Below are positions 34,093 through 45,360 of a DNA stretch of 64,000 nucleotides, piece after piece. The translations under genes were made by a program, and so were the position numbers. Source of the stretch: Pohlia nutans (lineage: Eukaryota > Streptophyta > Bryopsida > Bryales > Mniaceae); NCBI GenBank assembly GCA_022496805.1, contig CM040089.1:37122372-37186371 (forward strand), in the 5' to 3' direction. The first letter of the stretch is position 1, and the number at the start of each line of letters is the position of its first letter. Below the pieces are notes generated by a model that saw only the letters and a program-made list of their open reading frames with translations, ran no database searches and was not told the DNA's origin.

Positions 34093-34786
34093 ACCCTTCC
34101 TCACTAAATGGGATAATTAGTGTAGTGTTTAGCGAGAATTGATGTCTTTTACCACAATTCGTTCAAAGGTAAGGAGAAATAGTGTTCTTATAGTACATAG
34201 GAGTTTGCCACTTGTCATTCCCACTTTCACTGAGAGTGCCATGTTCCTTTCAGATGATGAGAGTGACATGAGTTGGCATGCCAGTTTATTATAATGTTGC
34301 CATTTGTCATTGAAACACTACCAATATCCAGAAAGTTTTCATTAAGTTTTTATCATTCTAAATTTTATGGTATATATATTTTTATCAGGGACACTATATC
34401 CCCAAAAAGTCAAATAGTGTTTGTGTTGAGAAACATTGTCCTAGACAAAAATCACAATTTTAGTGTACTGACTCAAAAATGAATACCCTATGTCATGATT
34501 AGTTTCGACATAAATTAATCATGTTCATATACATCTATATCTATATTTATATAAAAGTATAAGTGCCACATGTCATCTTGTGAGGGTGATGTGGACCTTT
34601 TCAAAAATATGATGTGGAAATTCAATTTTGACACCATGTTGTCTAAATGACCCTCAGATATGATGTATATATTTCTTATATGCTGGTAAAGAAAGAAATC
34701 ATGAAGTTTATGTTATCAAGTGTTCTCAGTTTTAATTGTATCATCCAGTTTGAAGTATTGAGCCAATTCCGGGTTTCTGATGATGC
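34093..34786. other. Intergenic stretch
   Basis: No gene, RNA or repeat recognised. Confidence 0.4.
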
Positions 34787-35050
34787 TACCGTAGTACCAT
34801 AAATGGGTCGCCAAAAAAAATTCCAAAAAGAAAAACGTAAAAAATCGGAAATTATGAGGACCGGAAAACAAAATAGAATAAATTATTTTAGCTATATTTA
34901 GATATTTATAAGCTAATTTGGACCAATTTTAATCATTTTTTTCTCATAAACAAAAATCAAGAAATTCATTTTTTGAAGAACAAATCTTATTTTTCAAAAA
35001 ATATTAAATATTCGTCTGTGGGCTGGTGACCCAGCTATGGTACTACGGTA
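34787..35050. mobile_element. TACCGTAGTA-ended MITE, copy 2
   Basis: The ends TACCGTAGTACCATA and GGTACTACGGTA are inverted. The interior is homologous to 15797-16063, about 265 bp in both. Confidence 0.75.
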
Positions 35051-36094
35051 GACACTCTTTCAAATTCATACCAAATTTATGAATGTCATGACTTTTGGGT
35101 GGAGGATATACATATTGGCATGCTGATTTTATCGAACACGGAGGATATCCTGTTAGTATTATTCTGGTTTTACATCACATGGAAGATGAGTACACTTGCA
35201 ATCTCGTGAATGATCAAGACAAGACACCTGATGTCAATTCTGTGATTCACCCAAAAGATGAACACAAGTTTTCACACAAGATTTGAATGTGCATCCCAAA
35301 AAGCGGAGGGTAAAAACCAAAAAACGACAAATGATTGTTCATTTTTGTCTCAAGCCATTCTTCATGCATTTGCAGTGGTGATGCAAGCCAAGTGTTGGTG
35401 GAGTTTTGCAATGTATAAAGGGTAACTATGCATGCGGCAAATAGCATAAAATATGCTATTCATTTTAACCTCGCATTCTCTATGTTTCATCTTTTAATGT
35501 TTGCATGTAAGGACAAATGCATTTGAATAGTGACCATGAACAAATGAACAAGAGTTTCAGAATCAACATAACAATTCTTGGGTCAATTGAAAAATTGTCC
35601 TTATAAGAAGAAATCATGTGATGCCATAAAAAAATGATGAAAAAATTAATGAAGAAGATAATGGAACAACTAAATGACTAGAAGAAAATTCATTATTTTG
35701 GTAGCCATTATGGGAAAGAGATTGTATGAGAGCATGTCCACCAACACACTGGTATCTTTATTTTCCGAACCTGATATACTGGCCAAACCTAATTCTTTTC
35801 AAAGAAGAGGAGTCTGGTTGGTATCCACAAACAATATATAAACCTCAAATGCTCTAGTTGGCAAAAACCTTCCCAAGACAAACGAAGACCTCGATTATAC
35901 CAGTCAAAGCAGTATACCAATTAAAGGAGTGGAACTCAATGCTCGACAAATGAAGTTTGAAATAAAACCACGAAAAGTGAGTTATCCGAAAACAAGGAGG
36001 GCTATGTACAGAGTCTATGCGGAGTCAACAATTTTCTATGAGCGATTTCTGACATGCCTTACACATGAATATTTCTTTGGTCCCTTCATGAATA
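35051..36094. other. Intergenic stretch
   Basis: No gene of recognisable family. Short frames at 35095-35286 and 35929-36147 lack splice context and similarity that I can recognise. Confidence 0.4.
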
Positions 36095-36405
36095 GAGCTA
36101 TAGGCTTGGGGGACCATGTGCTCGACCATGTGGGAACTCTCCTTTAACATTGGGGAGGTCACGAGTTCCACTCCTATGGGCGGTGCAGGGTCTTGCTTTA
36201 GATTATTCTTCAAGTGACCAAGGGGCAACACTTCCCTCAACAGATCCTTCATTCACGGTGGCCTTTCGGGCCAGAGTTCTTCTCTCTCTCTATTCTTCAA
36301 CTCACCATAGACTAATTTTGCCACCTTTTTGAACTGAAAACGAGTTGAAGGTGAGTATGAGGTAAGTTTCCACTTTGAGACACTCTTTTCGGTTAACTCT
36401 AAGAA
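36095..36405 (+). repeat. SINE-like dispersed repeat, copy 2
   Basis: The segment contains GGGGACCATGTGCTCGACCA and, about 45 bases on, GGTCACGAGTTCCACTCC, spaced roughly like pol III A and B boxes of a tRNA-derived SINE. It shares its 3' part GAGACACTCTTTTCGGTTAA with 28975-29185. It is not a functional tRNA: no cloverleaf could be drawn. Confidence 0.5.
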
Positions 36406-36539
36406 ATCCGAAAAACTTACCATGAGCCTGGAGATGGAGCAGCGGACGTGTCAGCTGGAAAGAAGCCACACTAATAGGCAACTCCGGGGGGCACCAAAAC
36501 GCGGAAGTTGGCAAGTCATCCAACCAATGATCCTACACT

Positions 36540-37219
36540 GCACCCATCTCTCTCGCTAGCTCGACTAACTGATTGACTGACTCTCTTTTCTGCCACCGAT
36601 CGATCGAGCTCAGCCAAGCTCATCGATCATCGCTCATTATTTCTTCGTCACCATCGATCATCACTCTCATCTCCTCCTCAATCATCTCGAAACCAAAACT
36701 AAACATCTTCCACACACTACTCTTCTGCAGCCCATTCATTTTCTCCTCCAACTTCAGTACGTCGATCCATCTATCTGAGCATACATGTCTAGATTGGAAA
36801 CGCCGCCACATGAATTTTCTCTTCTTTGTGTGACTATTGCAGCTAGTGTGGTGATCTGTGAGTGGATTGCATCGGAGCTGGAAAGGTCGACTGGTGGGAT
36901 GCTATTCTGAGAGGGGAGAAAAAGTAGGAGGTTTCAGAGCTTTTCAGTTGTACAGTGGCTGCTGTTGCTTTTTGGGTTCATTTTGGAGGCGGGGCAGTGA
37001 ACGAGCCTGGTGGTTTGGAGTGACCATGCTGGTGTACTTCACCAGCGCGACGCGCCGCCCTTGCCGACTACCTGGTGCCTGGAGGAGGCCTTGGAAGGAT
37101 TCGAAGTCCCACTTAGTTCGGTGATTTCTGATACATATTCGTTTTTCTCGGAGAAACTAGGAGTTGCAGAAACGCTAGGTTTCAATAGGAATTGTGATTC
37201 AAGAAGTTCCTGAAGAGCT
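36540..37219 (+). promoter_or_regulatory. Presumed kinase promoter and 5' leader
   Basis: The stretch is pyrimidine-rich with repeated ATCGATC motifs (36598-36660), typical of a plant leader. TGACTATTGCAG ending at 36843 could be the acceptor of a leader intron. The transcription start is not visible. Confidence 0.35.
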
Positions 37220-40200
37220 ATGGAAGAGTCGGACGTGCTCACGAAGATGCCTAAGAGCAGTACTCGAGGCGGCGCTGGCAACTCGTCGCCCAAGACGGAG
37301 AAGAAGAAGCAAGTGTGTGGCAAGATTTTACGGCAGCTTGCCGACGATGGCCATGCAGTGGCTACCAAGCCTGGATTTGCTGAGGAGCTTCAGGCCCATT
37401 TTAACCGCTTGCCCACCAGGTACTGCAACCATTCTTTGCTTTAAACATGAAGATTCACGAACGCCGGAGATTATTTTGAATATGTACACTTTCTGCAGTA
37501 AGCGATGCTCCTTTGATCTTTATTCTAGGTTACGAGGTTTGCAAACTGGGGTATGTTAGGTCGTGCTGTGTTTCTGATGAAATTTTTGGATCCGTAGATA
37601 TGCGTTGGATGTCCACACTGACCGAGCCGAGGATGTGCTCACACACAAGCGGCTGCTTGAAGAGGCGAAAGTCCCCGAGAAGCGGCCTGTGTTTCATGTT
37701 CGTGCTGTTCAAGTAAGTGCATAAATTCCTCTGAAGTGAGTGTTTTTAGGTGTGCGATTTTGATGTAGAGAATTCTAAGTTTTCATGGTTGCGTGTGCAG
37801 GTGCTTCCAGTTGAATCTCAGGACGATCCCATGAGCCCATCGGCAGCTGGAGGTCATAGCCCCATGTCGAAATCCAGGTACAAAATAATCCTCTTCGAGT
37901 CTTTAGGGTTTGGAACGTTACTGAAAGAAGCTTGAGCTTACACTTAAGTTTGTTGCAGATTGGCGCCTCCCGTGTTTGGATCATCAGCGAATTTGGAAGC
38001 TCTGGCCATGGACTTCAATAGCAAGTCTGTGGTTCATGGCAACCACTCTGAGAGTGACGATAGCCACCATTCGGAGAGGTAATGCTCTCAAGCTGAATAT
38101 AGAAAGTCTAATTGTCTATTACAGTAACTTTCAAAACACATAACTACTGTACAACAATACAGGATATGATTTCGTTATTTTTGTAAATGATTTATTTCAA
38201 TAGTCACTTTTGACCATTTGGGGTTAACTATGATTTTAGTTTTGGTCGATTTCTTGGTCTGAAGCTTCTTTTCTCACCTGTATTATGTTTCTATGTTGGA
38301 CAGTGCAAATCATCTGCAACTACCGATGCACGAAGTGACATTCTCCACTATTGACAAGCCGAAGCTTCTCAGCCAGGTGCAATGTGCTTTAGGCGTACTT
38401 GTTCATGAATCAGTTTGGGTAGCATTTTAGGGTTTTTGTTGTTGTGATTAGAATGGGTTTTTTTTTTTTTTCTTTTTTTTTCTGAAGCTTGGTTTTCTCT
38501 GTTGGACTACTGCAGATGTCTGCATTGCTTGCAGATGTTTGCCTCAACATCCGTGAGGCTCATGTCTTTTCAACTTCAGATGGGTATTCACTGGATGTGT
38601 TTGTGGTCGATGGCTGGCCTTCAGAGGTACGTACGCCGTGTAGGGCGAAATTCTTCTCTGCTTGTTCCTCTCTTTTTATTGTTTCAAATCTTTGGTCACG
38701 ATCAAGGCAACTGAATGGTCTCTATCGTCATTGCAGGACACTCAAAATCTGAGACGAGCACTCTTCAGTGCCTTATCAGCTATGGAGGTAAGAAATGTGC
38801 AAGTTATCCCAAGCAGCTTCTCTCATTACTGTTTGTTTTGAGCTTTTGTCATTTGCATTATGGTCATTCATAGCATTCTTTAGACTGGGGTCTAGCACCT
38901 CGGAATCAGAATCATCGTTTGAGTACTAGAATCACATTACGTGTTAAAAAGGAGAAACAGAAGATGTTAATGCGCAATCAATCAATCACACATAGACATG
39001 GACCTATTCCAATTCTCTTTTACTTTTATACTCCATTCTGGGACTTGAGAGGGTGCTAAAGAATATTATTATGTCAGGTCTACAGAACCTGATGTGATTG
39101 AGTTTCATAATGGACGTGCAGAAAAACGCGTGGGTAAAAGCCCTTCCCTCCACAGAGTCTCCATCATCAACGGGACCTGAATCTTCTGCGTTGCAAAACC
39201 CCAGCAATGGACAGAACGGTGCAGCAACTCCGTCGAAGTCCAGCGTCGACGACTGGGAGATTGACATTAATCAGCTCAAATGCAACAAGAAAGTGGCGAG
39301 TGGCTCTTTTGGCGATTTGTAAGCAAGCGTCTCTTTCATTCTTTAGCCCTCATTTCTTAGCATTTTTGAGTCAAATCATATGAGCATTTTCTTTTCTTCA
39401 ACAATTTAATGCTTTTTTTTGCATCAACACATCCAATGCTCTTCACTGATATAAAATCTGTCCCCACGTGAATTCCCCTTTCTTATAATATGATCGTGAA
39501 TTATCTTGGTCCTTTTGGGGTTTAACGATTGACAAGCAGTGTAACAAGATGCCTCTTCCTGTAAATGTGGACCTGTTCTCGAGTTTCTTTTGGGGAAGTT
39601 GCACAGAGGGTTGGGTTGAGTTGAGTTTGGGTCGAGTTTATGTCAACCCAAAAGCACCTAAAATTTTCAACCCAACCTCCTATTCGGCTCTCTCCTTTAT
39701 CTAGGTATGCTAGATACAATAGTAGGTCTTTCCTGATTAGGGTTTTCATACCTAGCGATTCTTACCAAATTGGACACCGACAACATGATTCTTCTGTCCT
39801 CATAGAGTTTGGATTGTGATTCTGGAATTGTAGGCGAGCTCTGACACTCGTGATTGTTGATGTCAATTGTGGTTGTGGTCAGTGATTTTTTTGTTGCTAA
39901 TTTAAGCCAAAATCGCTACATAAAAATTGGGCTAGCTAATTGATACAAAGGATTTTTGAGAAAAAAAACAAGGAATAATAGCCAGATTTCCACAAGATGT
40001 GTAGCCTCTTTAAACCTAGGTGTATTACCCTGATATTAATATGAAAAGAGCATCCAAGGAGGCTGGATTGCTCTTCAAGCCATGGAAAAGTAGCAAAAAT
40101 GCTAAACTGTCTTCTGACAAAAAGAAGGAATCACTGGTTGTGGTTGTGCAGGTTCCGTGGGACGTACTGTGGGCAAGATGTGGCGATTAAGATTCTGAAA

Positions 40201-42484
40201 CCGGAGCGGTTGAATGAGAATTTGCAGCGGGAGTTTCAGCAGGAGGTGTTCATCATGCGCAAGGTGCGGCACAAGAACGTGGTGCAGTTCATCGGGGCGT
40301 GCACCATGGCGCCTAACTTGTGCATCATCACGGAGTACATGTCCGGGGGGAGCGTGTACGACTACCTGCGCAAGCAGAAGGCGCTGCTCAAAATGCCCAT
40401 GCTGCTGCGCGTCGCCATCGATGTGTCCAAAGGCATGGATTACCTCCACCAGAACAAGATCATTCACCGTGACCTCAAGGCTGCCAACCTCCTCTTGGAC
40501 GAGAATGAGGTACCTACCTACCGTGTCAATAAAGAAAATCATTCAAACCCTAAACCCTAAAACCCTAAAACCTCCAACACAAAAATTCATGTCCTTTCCA
40601 GTTTTGCATGTGCGCATTTTTCATTGCCTGTGGACCCAAGAGGAGCGTCAACACAAGCCACATTTGAATAGGTTCTTATGTGCAATAACGAAACATTGCT
40701 ACTCTTGAACTGAGCCTTAGTTCCTAATTTGAAATCCTCTCTAATGACAAATGCGCATTGGTGGGAGAAATGAACTTCTAACATATGTTAAGAGTTTGAA
40801 TTGTGGACGTTTTCCAATCAGATGAGTACACAACATGAACATATTTAAGGACTGTGGAATTATTGAATGTCTTATTAGAGAATGTTGAATGTAAGCATTT
40901 ATAGTGCAACTACACTAAGAAATAAGCCACATTGAATAGGTTCTTATGTGCAATGTTTGTCGAACTGAGCCTTAGTTCCTAATTTGAAATACACTCAATC
41001 CTCTTTAATGACAAATGGGCATAGGTGGGAGAAATGAACTTCTTAATGCACTTACATTTGTTTAGAGTTTGAATTGTGGAAGTTGTGAGTACACAACATG
41101 AGGATATTTAAGGAATGTGGAATTACTGAATGTCTTATTAGAATGCAAGCTGCGTCTACAGTGCAACTATACTAAGAAATAAGCTATGGAGACTCTTGTA
41201 GCTGCAGTATGAAAAGAACAGAGCCTCTTGTAGCGTAGATGTTTGTTGACTTTGGAGTGAAGGAGAGGAGGCATTTGCATCAACACAAGGTGCATCTTTC
41301 TAGAGGAAGTGAGATATTTGAGTAGGTCCTTATTTTGTGTAGTGTTTGTTGCTACATGAAAATGGAACCTTAATCCCTACATCTACAGTGCATTTATAGT
41401 ATGGAATAAGCTACAAAGCTTCAGAAGGATCAGAGCCTCTCGTAAAGTAGCTAATTTATTGACGATTGTTCATTAAATGTGGACGTTTTGTGTGATGTAG
41501 GTGGTCAAGGTAGCCGACTTTGGTGTTGCTAGAGTGCAATCACAGTCTGGTGTTATGACTGCGGAGACGGGCACATACCGCTGGATGGCTCCTGAAATTA
41601 TTGAGCACAAGCCTTATGATAAGAAGGCTGACATGTTCAGCTTTGGCATAGTGCTGTGGGAGCTTCTGACTGGAAAGGTTCCGTATGCAGACATGACTCC
41701 GCTTCAAGCTGCAGTGGGTGTTGTACAAAAGGTATTACTCCTTTTTCCCCATACACATTCTTTGCTCTTTAGTGGCTCTAAAATTGCATTAACACAAGCT
41801 ACTAATATAGAGAATTGAGAAAGTTGAGTAGGTTCTTATGTTTGTTGTTACTTGAAACTAATCCAGAACACCAAATAAGCTACATCTACACTATGAAACA
41901 AGCTGTAGAGCCTCTTGTAGCTTCTTTTTAAATTTTTTTTCATCATATTGGTCTGCTTTGAGATGAGAATTGTGTTGATACATTTGCTGATAATTGCTGT
42001 TTCTATTGATGCCAGGGCTTGCGACCAACTATCCCGAAGAACATACATCCCAAATTGGTTGATCTTCTTCAACGTTGTTGGAAAACTGATCCATCAGAGC
42101 GGCCTGAATTCTCCGAAACTACCTTGATGCTACAAGAAATTCTCAAAGAGGTACCAATCTGTCAAAGTGCTAGAAATGTTCAGAATTTTTATGGACTAGA
42201 TAATGCTTCAGAGTCAGGAGGCTCAAAAGCATAATTGAACATAAATCAACAATGTTCAGTATGTAATTTTTGGTTGATCAAAGGGCTTAAAATGGGTTAT
42301 AATCTGACGACACTGACATGGTTGTTGAGCAACGAACTTAACGTATTTTATGTGAGTATGAAGTACTGATGCATGCTCATTCATTTTGCAGGTGAATGAA
42401 GAGTTAGACAATGAGAGCAAGCAGCCCAAGGACAAGAAGCTGAGCGGGTTGTTTTCCTCATTCAAACGTTCGACAGTTAGATAG
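37220..42484 (+). CDS. STY46-like: ACT-domain serine/threonine(/tyrosine) kinase, STY8/17/46 type, 12 exons
   Basis: Plant STY kinases phosphorylate transit peptides of chloroplast precursor proteins in the cytosol. Exons are 37220-37419, 37598-37712, 37801-37877, 37959-38078, 38304-38376, 38516-38626, 38737-38787, 39122-39318, 40152-40509, 41501-41731, 42016-42150 and 42392-42484, all GT-AG with matching phases, giving 586 residues. The conserved N-terminal [13 protein letters not shown] is followed by an ACT domain (about 180-250, starting [14 protein letters not shown]). The kinase domain begins near 294 (WEIDINQLK). It has loop ASGSFGDL (308-315), Lys328, Glu346, HRDLKAAN (Asp422), DFG (440-442) and MAPE (463-466), so it should be active. 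The family resemblance extends to the segment [16 protein letters not shown]. Intron 9 contains a tandem duplication. Confidence 0.95.
40655..41190 (+). repeat. Tandem duplication in kinase intron 9, about 260-bp unit
   Basis: Two units share GAATAGGTTCTTATGTGCAA, GAACTGAGCCTTAGTTCC, GGGAGAAATGAACTTCT, GTACACAACATGA and GCAACTA.ACTAAGAAATAAGC. Degenerate further copies of the AGGTTCTTATG motif appear near 41320 and 41828 (the latter in intron 10). The duplication lies within spliced-out sequence. Confidence 0.75.
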
Positions 42485-43044
42485 CAATTTTGATAGTGAC
42501 ATAGACTTTTGTTTGCCACGGAAGAGTTTGAGGTGCTCCTTGATGAGCATCTTTGTCAACGAGGCAGACGAGGTGGACAAAATTTTGTGTTCACCGACAT
42601 AGATTTTACAGTGGTAATTAATTTGAATCTGAGTTCATTTCATACTTTACCTGCACATACTGTAGAGTGTACTTTTATACAGGCATGCATCAAAGCAAGG
42701 GAAATGTGAATGCGTCACTCTCAAAACTGATGCGCTATGGCCATCATGATGTTAACCTACTATCACGATGTCAACATAATCCTCTTTACATCATTTGCCC
42801 AAAATCAAAGAACTAAAAACTGGGTGAGAATTATACGTAGTACCCTTGAGAATCCATCTCTGATTGGATTGTGTTAGATTGCACAGCAAGGGCCGTGCTC
42901 CATGTACTGCCCTGCATCAGCAAAAGTGCAAAACTAGAAAGGACAAGTCTTATTAAACATCTTTGCTTCCAAAGAAAGAAAACTTTCAAAAGATTAAAAA
43001 AGATTAAAAAGGTTGAAGCCAAGCTCATCAATGATTTATCTCAG
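42485..43044 (+). other. Kinase 3' UTR and flank
   Basis: This directly follows the kinase stop codon. No further gene is recognised. Confidence 0.4.
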
Positions 43045-43372
43045 TAGAGTTATCTGCAAAGTCACCTTGAGTTTGAATAAGATGCCATGAATTTTGCTTT
43101 AATATACTCTTATGTGTTCACTCAAAATAGTTAAAAGGTATGCAAGAGCTTGGTGGTCTTCAAACTCAAAAAAAAATTTGGTCATCAAGAAAATAGGCAA
43201 TTTTTATTTTTTTCTTGAATTTAGAGATCACCAAGCTCTTACACACCTAATAATAATAGACCACCAAGCTCTTGTTTACCTTTTAACTATTTGGAGTGAA
43301 CAAATAAGAGTATATTAAAGCAAAATTCATGATATCTTATTCAAACTCAAGGTGACTTTGCAGATAACCCTA
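43045..43372. mobile_element. Foldback MITE, copy 2
   Basis: It runs from GAGTTATCTGCAAAGTCACC to GGTGACTTTGCAGATAAC and is homologous to 6101-6460 (shared CAAGAGCTTGGTGGTC and GAACAAATAAGAGTA). Its right end joins a short hairpin at 43370-43417, after which GAGTTATCT is repeated. Confidence 0.8.
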
Positions 43373-43417
43373 GTGAAACAAGGTTTATTGGTTCTTAAGA
43401 AATCCTTGTTTCACTAG
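43370..43417. repeat. 48-bp hairpin next to the foldback MITE
   Basis: CTAGTGAAACAAGG pairs exactly with CCTTGTTTCACTAG around a 20-base loop. The sequence after it (GAGTTATCT) repeats the terminus of the neighbouring MITE, suggesting an insertion or slippage at the element end. Confidence 0.75.
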
Positions 43418-44479
43418 AGTTATCTAAAAACTGATTACCAACATCAGCTTTTCAAACTATAATCGTGAAGTTTGGACAAAAAAGAGAATAGTTGGGCTCT
43501 TGAAATAGTTTTGCATGGTGTGTCATAAGATGTCATGAAATGTTATGCATGGAACTTGATCCTAAAAAAAATTTGCTACCACGACTCGTTGGTTATCTAA
43601 GATAATTAACGCTTTTATTGTCAAAAAAAGTCATCTCAATACTCAAAAATTGGTCCATCTTCAATAGTAGTATGTAGTTTTATGTCACTCTCATTGTCCG
43701 CCCCATTTGAAGTGGACAGTGCTCATGTTTGAAGTATAAAATGTAGGAAAAAAACTAGGAAAAAAACAATGCCAAAAAAATGGACTTGTATTATGAAACG
43801 GAGGGAGTAATTTATTTGGTTGCATCAACTTTTTCACATGTTTCAATCAATAGCTACGTAACACATTAGTGTTGGAAACTGCCATGATAAATGCAGTACC
43901 GGCCTCCATCTCACAAAATCTGCTATCTCTCCATCAGCATCTGTCCTGCCCTCCAACAACCGCAATCTAGTCAATGATGTGCACCCGGATTCTAATGTAC
44001 TACCCTCCATACAATGACACTCCATAAAATAACGATATTACTGTTTCAAGCGATACACATGTGACGAGTCATTTATGTGACTAATGCCTACCACCTTGAA
44101 GTTAGGGCTTCCCAAACATGTCATAATAGAGAGGGACATATGTACTACACAGACAAACTTGCACAGGGAGGCACTCATTCCTTCACATGCTATAAGTTGA
44201 TGTGCCTCTTTCTTTCTCACATAACACCAACAAGTGAGCTCAACTTCGATCTCAAATTGTATTGGACTCATTACATTGAATCAGTAGAGGTGGGGTGGGC
44301 GAGAGATTCAATTCCTCGTAGCAATGGTGATGGACGAGCGTTTGTTTTTTTTATGGCAATATGTCACCTATTTTGACTTGCATCACGTTCTTTAGCAGTT
44401 AGTGGAGTCCACCCTTTTCAAGAGTAGCACTGTAGACGCTGCAATGGTGGACAACGCTGTGGCAATGTGGAGGCGGCAT
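43418..44479. other. Intergenic stretch
   Basis: No gene or long repeat recognised. Confidence 0.4.
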
Positions 44480-44574
44480 GGGAGGCACGTTACGCCTGGG
44501 TAACAACTGGCTAAATTGAAGTAAACTATTGCCTTCAATTTAGCTGGTTGTTACTCCAGTGTAGTGTGCCTCCC
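44480..44574. repeat. miRNA-precursor-sized hairpin
   Basis: GGGAGGCAC at the base pairs with GTGCCTCCC allowing a small shift. The arms GTAACAACTGGCTAAATTGA (44500-44519) and TCAATTTAGCTGGTTGTTAC (44534-44553) pair with two mismatches around a loop of about 14 bases. It may be a small MITE or a young MIRNA-like locus. Confidence 0.6.
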
Positions 44575-45092
44575 CAGGTCCAGGAAAAGGCTGTGATTGC
44601 CTGCAGATAAATGAGTGTTTTGTTCAACTTTTTCATGTACAGTTTTGATTATGTTTGGCATCACATTAATTCTGAAAGTGCGGCAGTTTGATCAACGAAC
44701 TCTGAGATCGATTGGGTTCTTTCTTTGAAAATGAAAACTTTGGTATGATGAGATTTTCAAAGCTCTTGCTCCTATGCAGAGTTTCCGATTTCTGTATTGA
44801 AATTCTCTCCTTTAGGTTGGCATCCTTATACACCACACTGTGGCATTTGTTTTGAATTCAAGTGCTAGTACTATAGTGGATGGCCCATAAACCAACGCTT
44901 TAAGCAAATCTAGTACTGGTATAGAATTAGAAGCTTTCAATGAACACTTGTTGAAGATATTGTTGGTTTATAGTACACGTCGGTTATTGGGTCATCCACC
45001 GCCTTATGCTTGTTCCTGTATGCCTCAAAGAATATGGTGGGGGAGAAATAGGCATGTTCCTCCATAAGTAGTGACTATCATTCATGTTGGAA

Positions 45093-45356
45093 GGCCTAAA
45101 TTTAGTTTAAGTAGGAAAAACAAGAAAAATCCAGAATAAATTACATGGTGAACCGTTTTTATGATTCTTTGTGTTATTGAGACTCCATGTAAAATTCAAA
45201 AATGGCTAGAATGACCTTAATTTAACTTGAAGAGGTGGCATGGACAACAAAGATTCTTCACGAAAAGAATTGAATGAAAAATCCTTCATCTACTTTGTGA
45301 TACTTCACTTTGGATACGTCGATCTGCTAGATTCTGGCTGCAAGAATGTTTAGGGG
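45093..45356. repeat. Dispersed repeat, copy 1
   Basis: It is homologous to 52871-53118: CTAAATTTAGTTTAAGT, CTTAATTTAACTTGAAGAGG and TCCTTCATCTACT are shared. It ends TGTTTAGGGG followed by TTAA (45357-45360), a TTAA-family terminus. The opposite end was not identified. Confidence 0.65.
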
Positions 45357-45360
45357 TTAA

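Noticed and set aside
36095..36170. tRNA gene
   Set aside because: Box-like motifs are present but no acceptor stem or anticodon arm pairs.
40102..40542. 146-codon minus-strand open frame
   Set aside because: Antisense of kinase exon 9, whose codon choice keeps the opposite strand open.
40544..40572. AAACCCTAAACCCTAAAACCC, telomere-like
   Set aside because: Only about four degenerate units in a kinase intron; common in plant introns and no sign of a former telomere.
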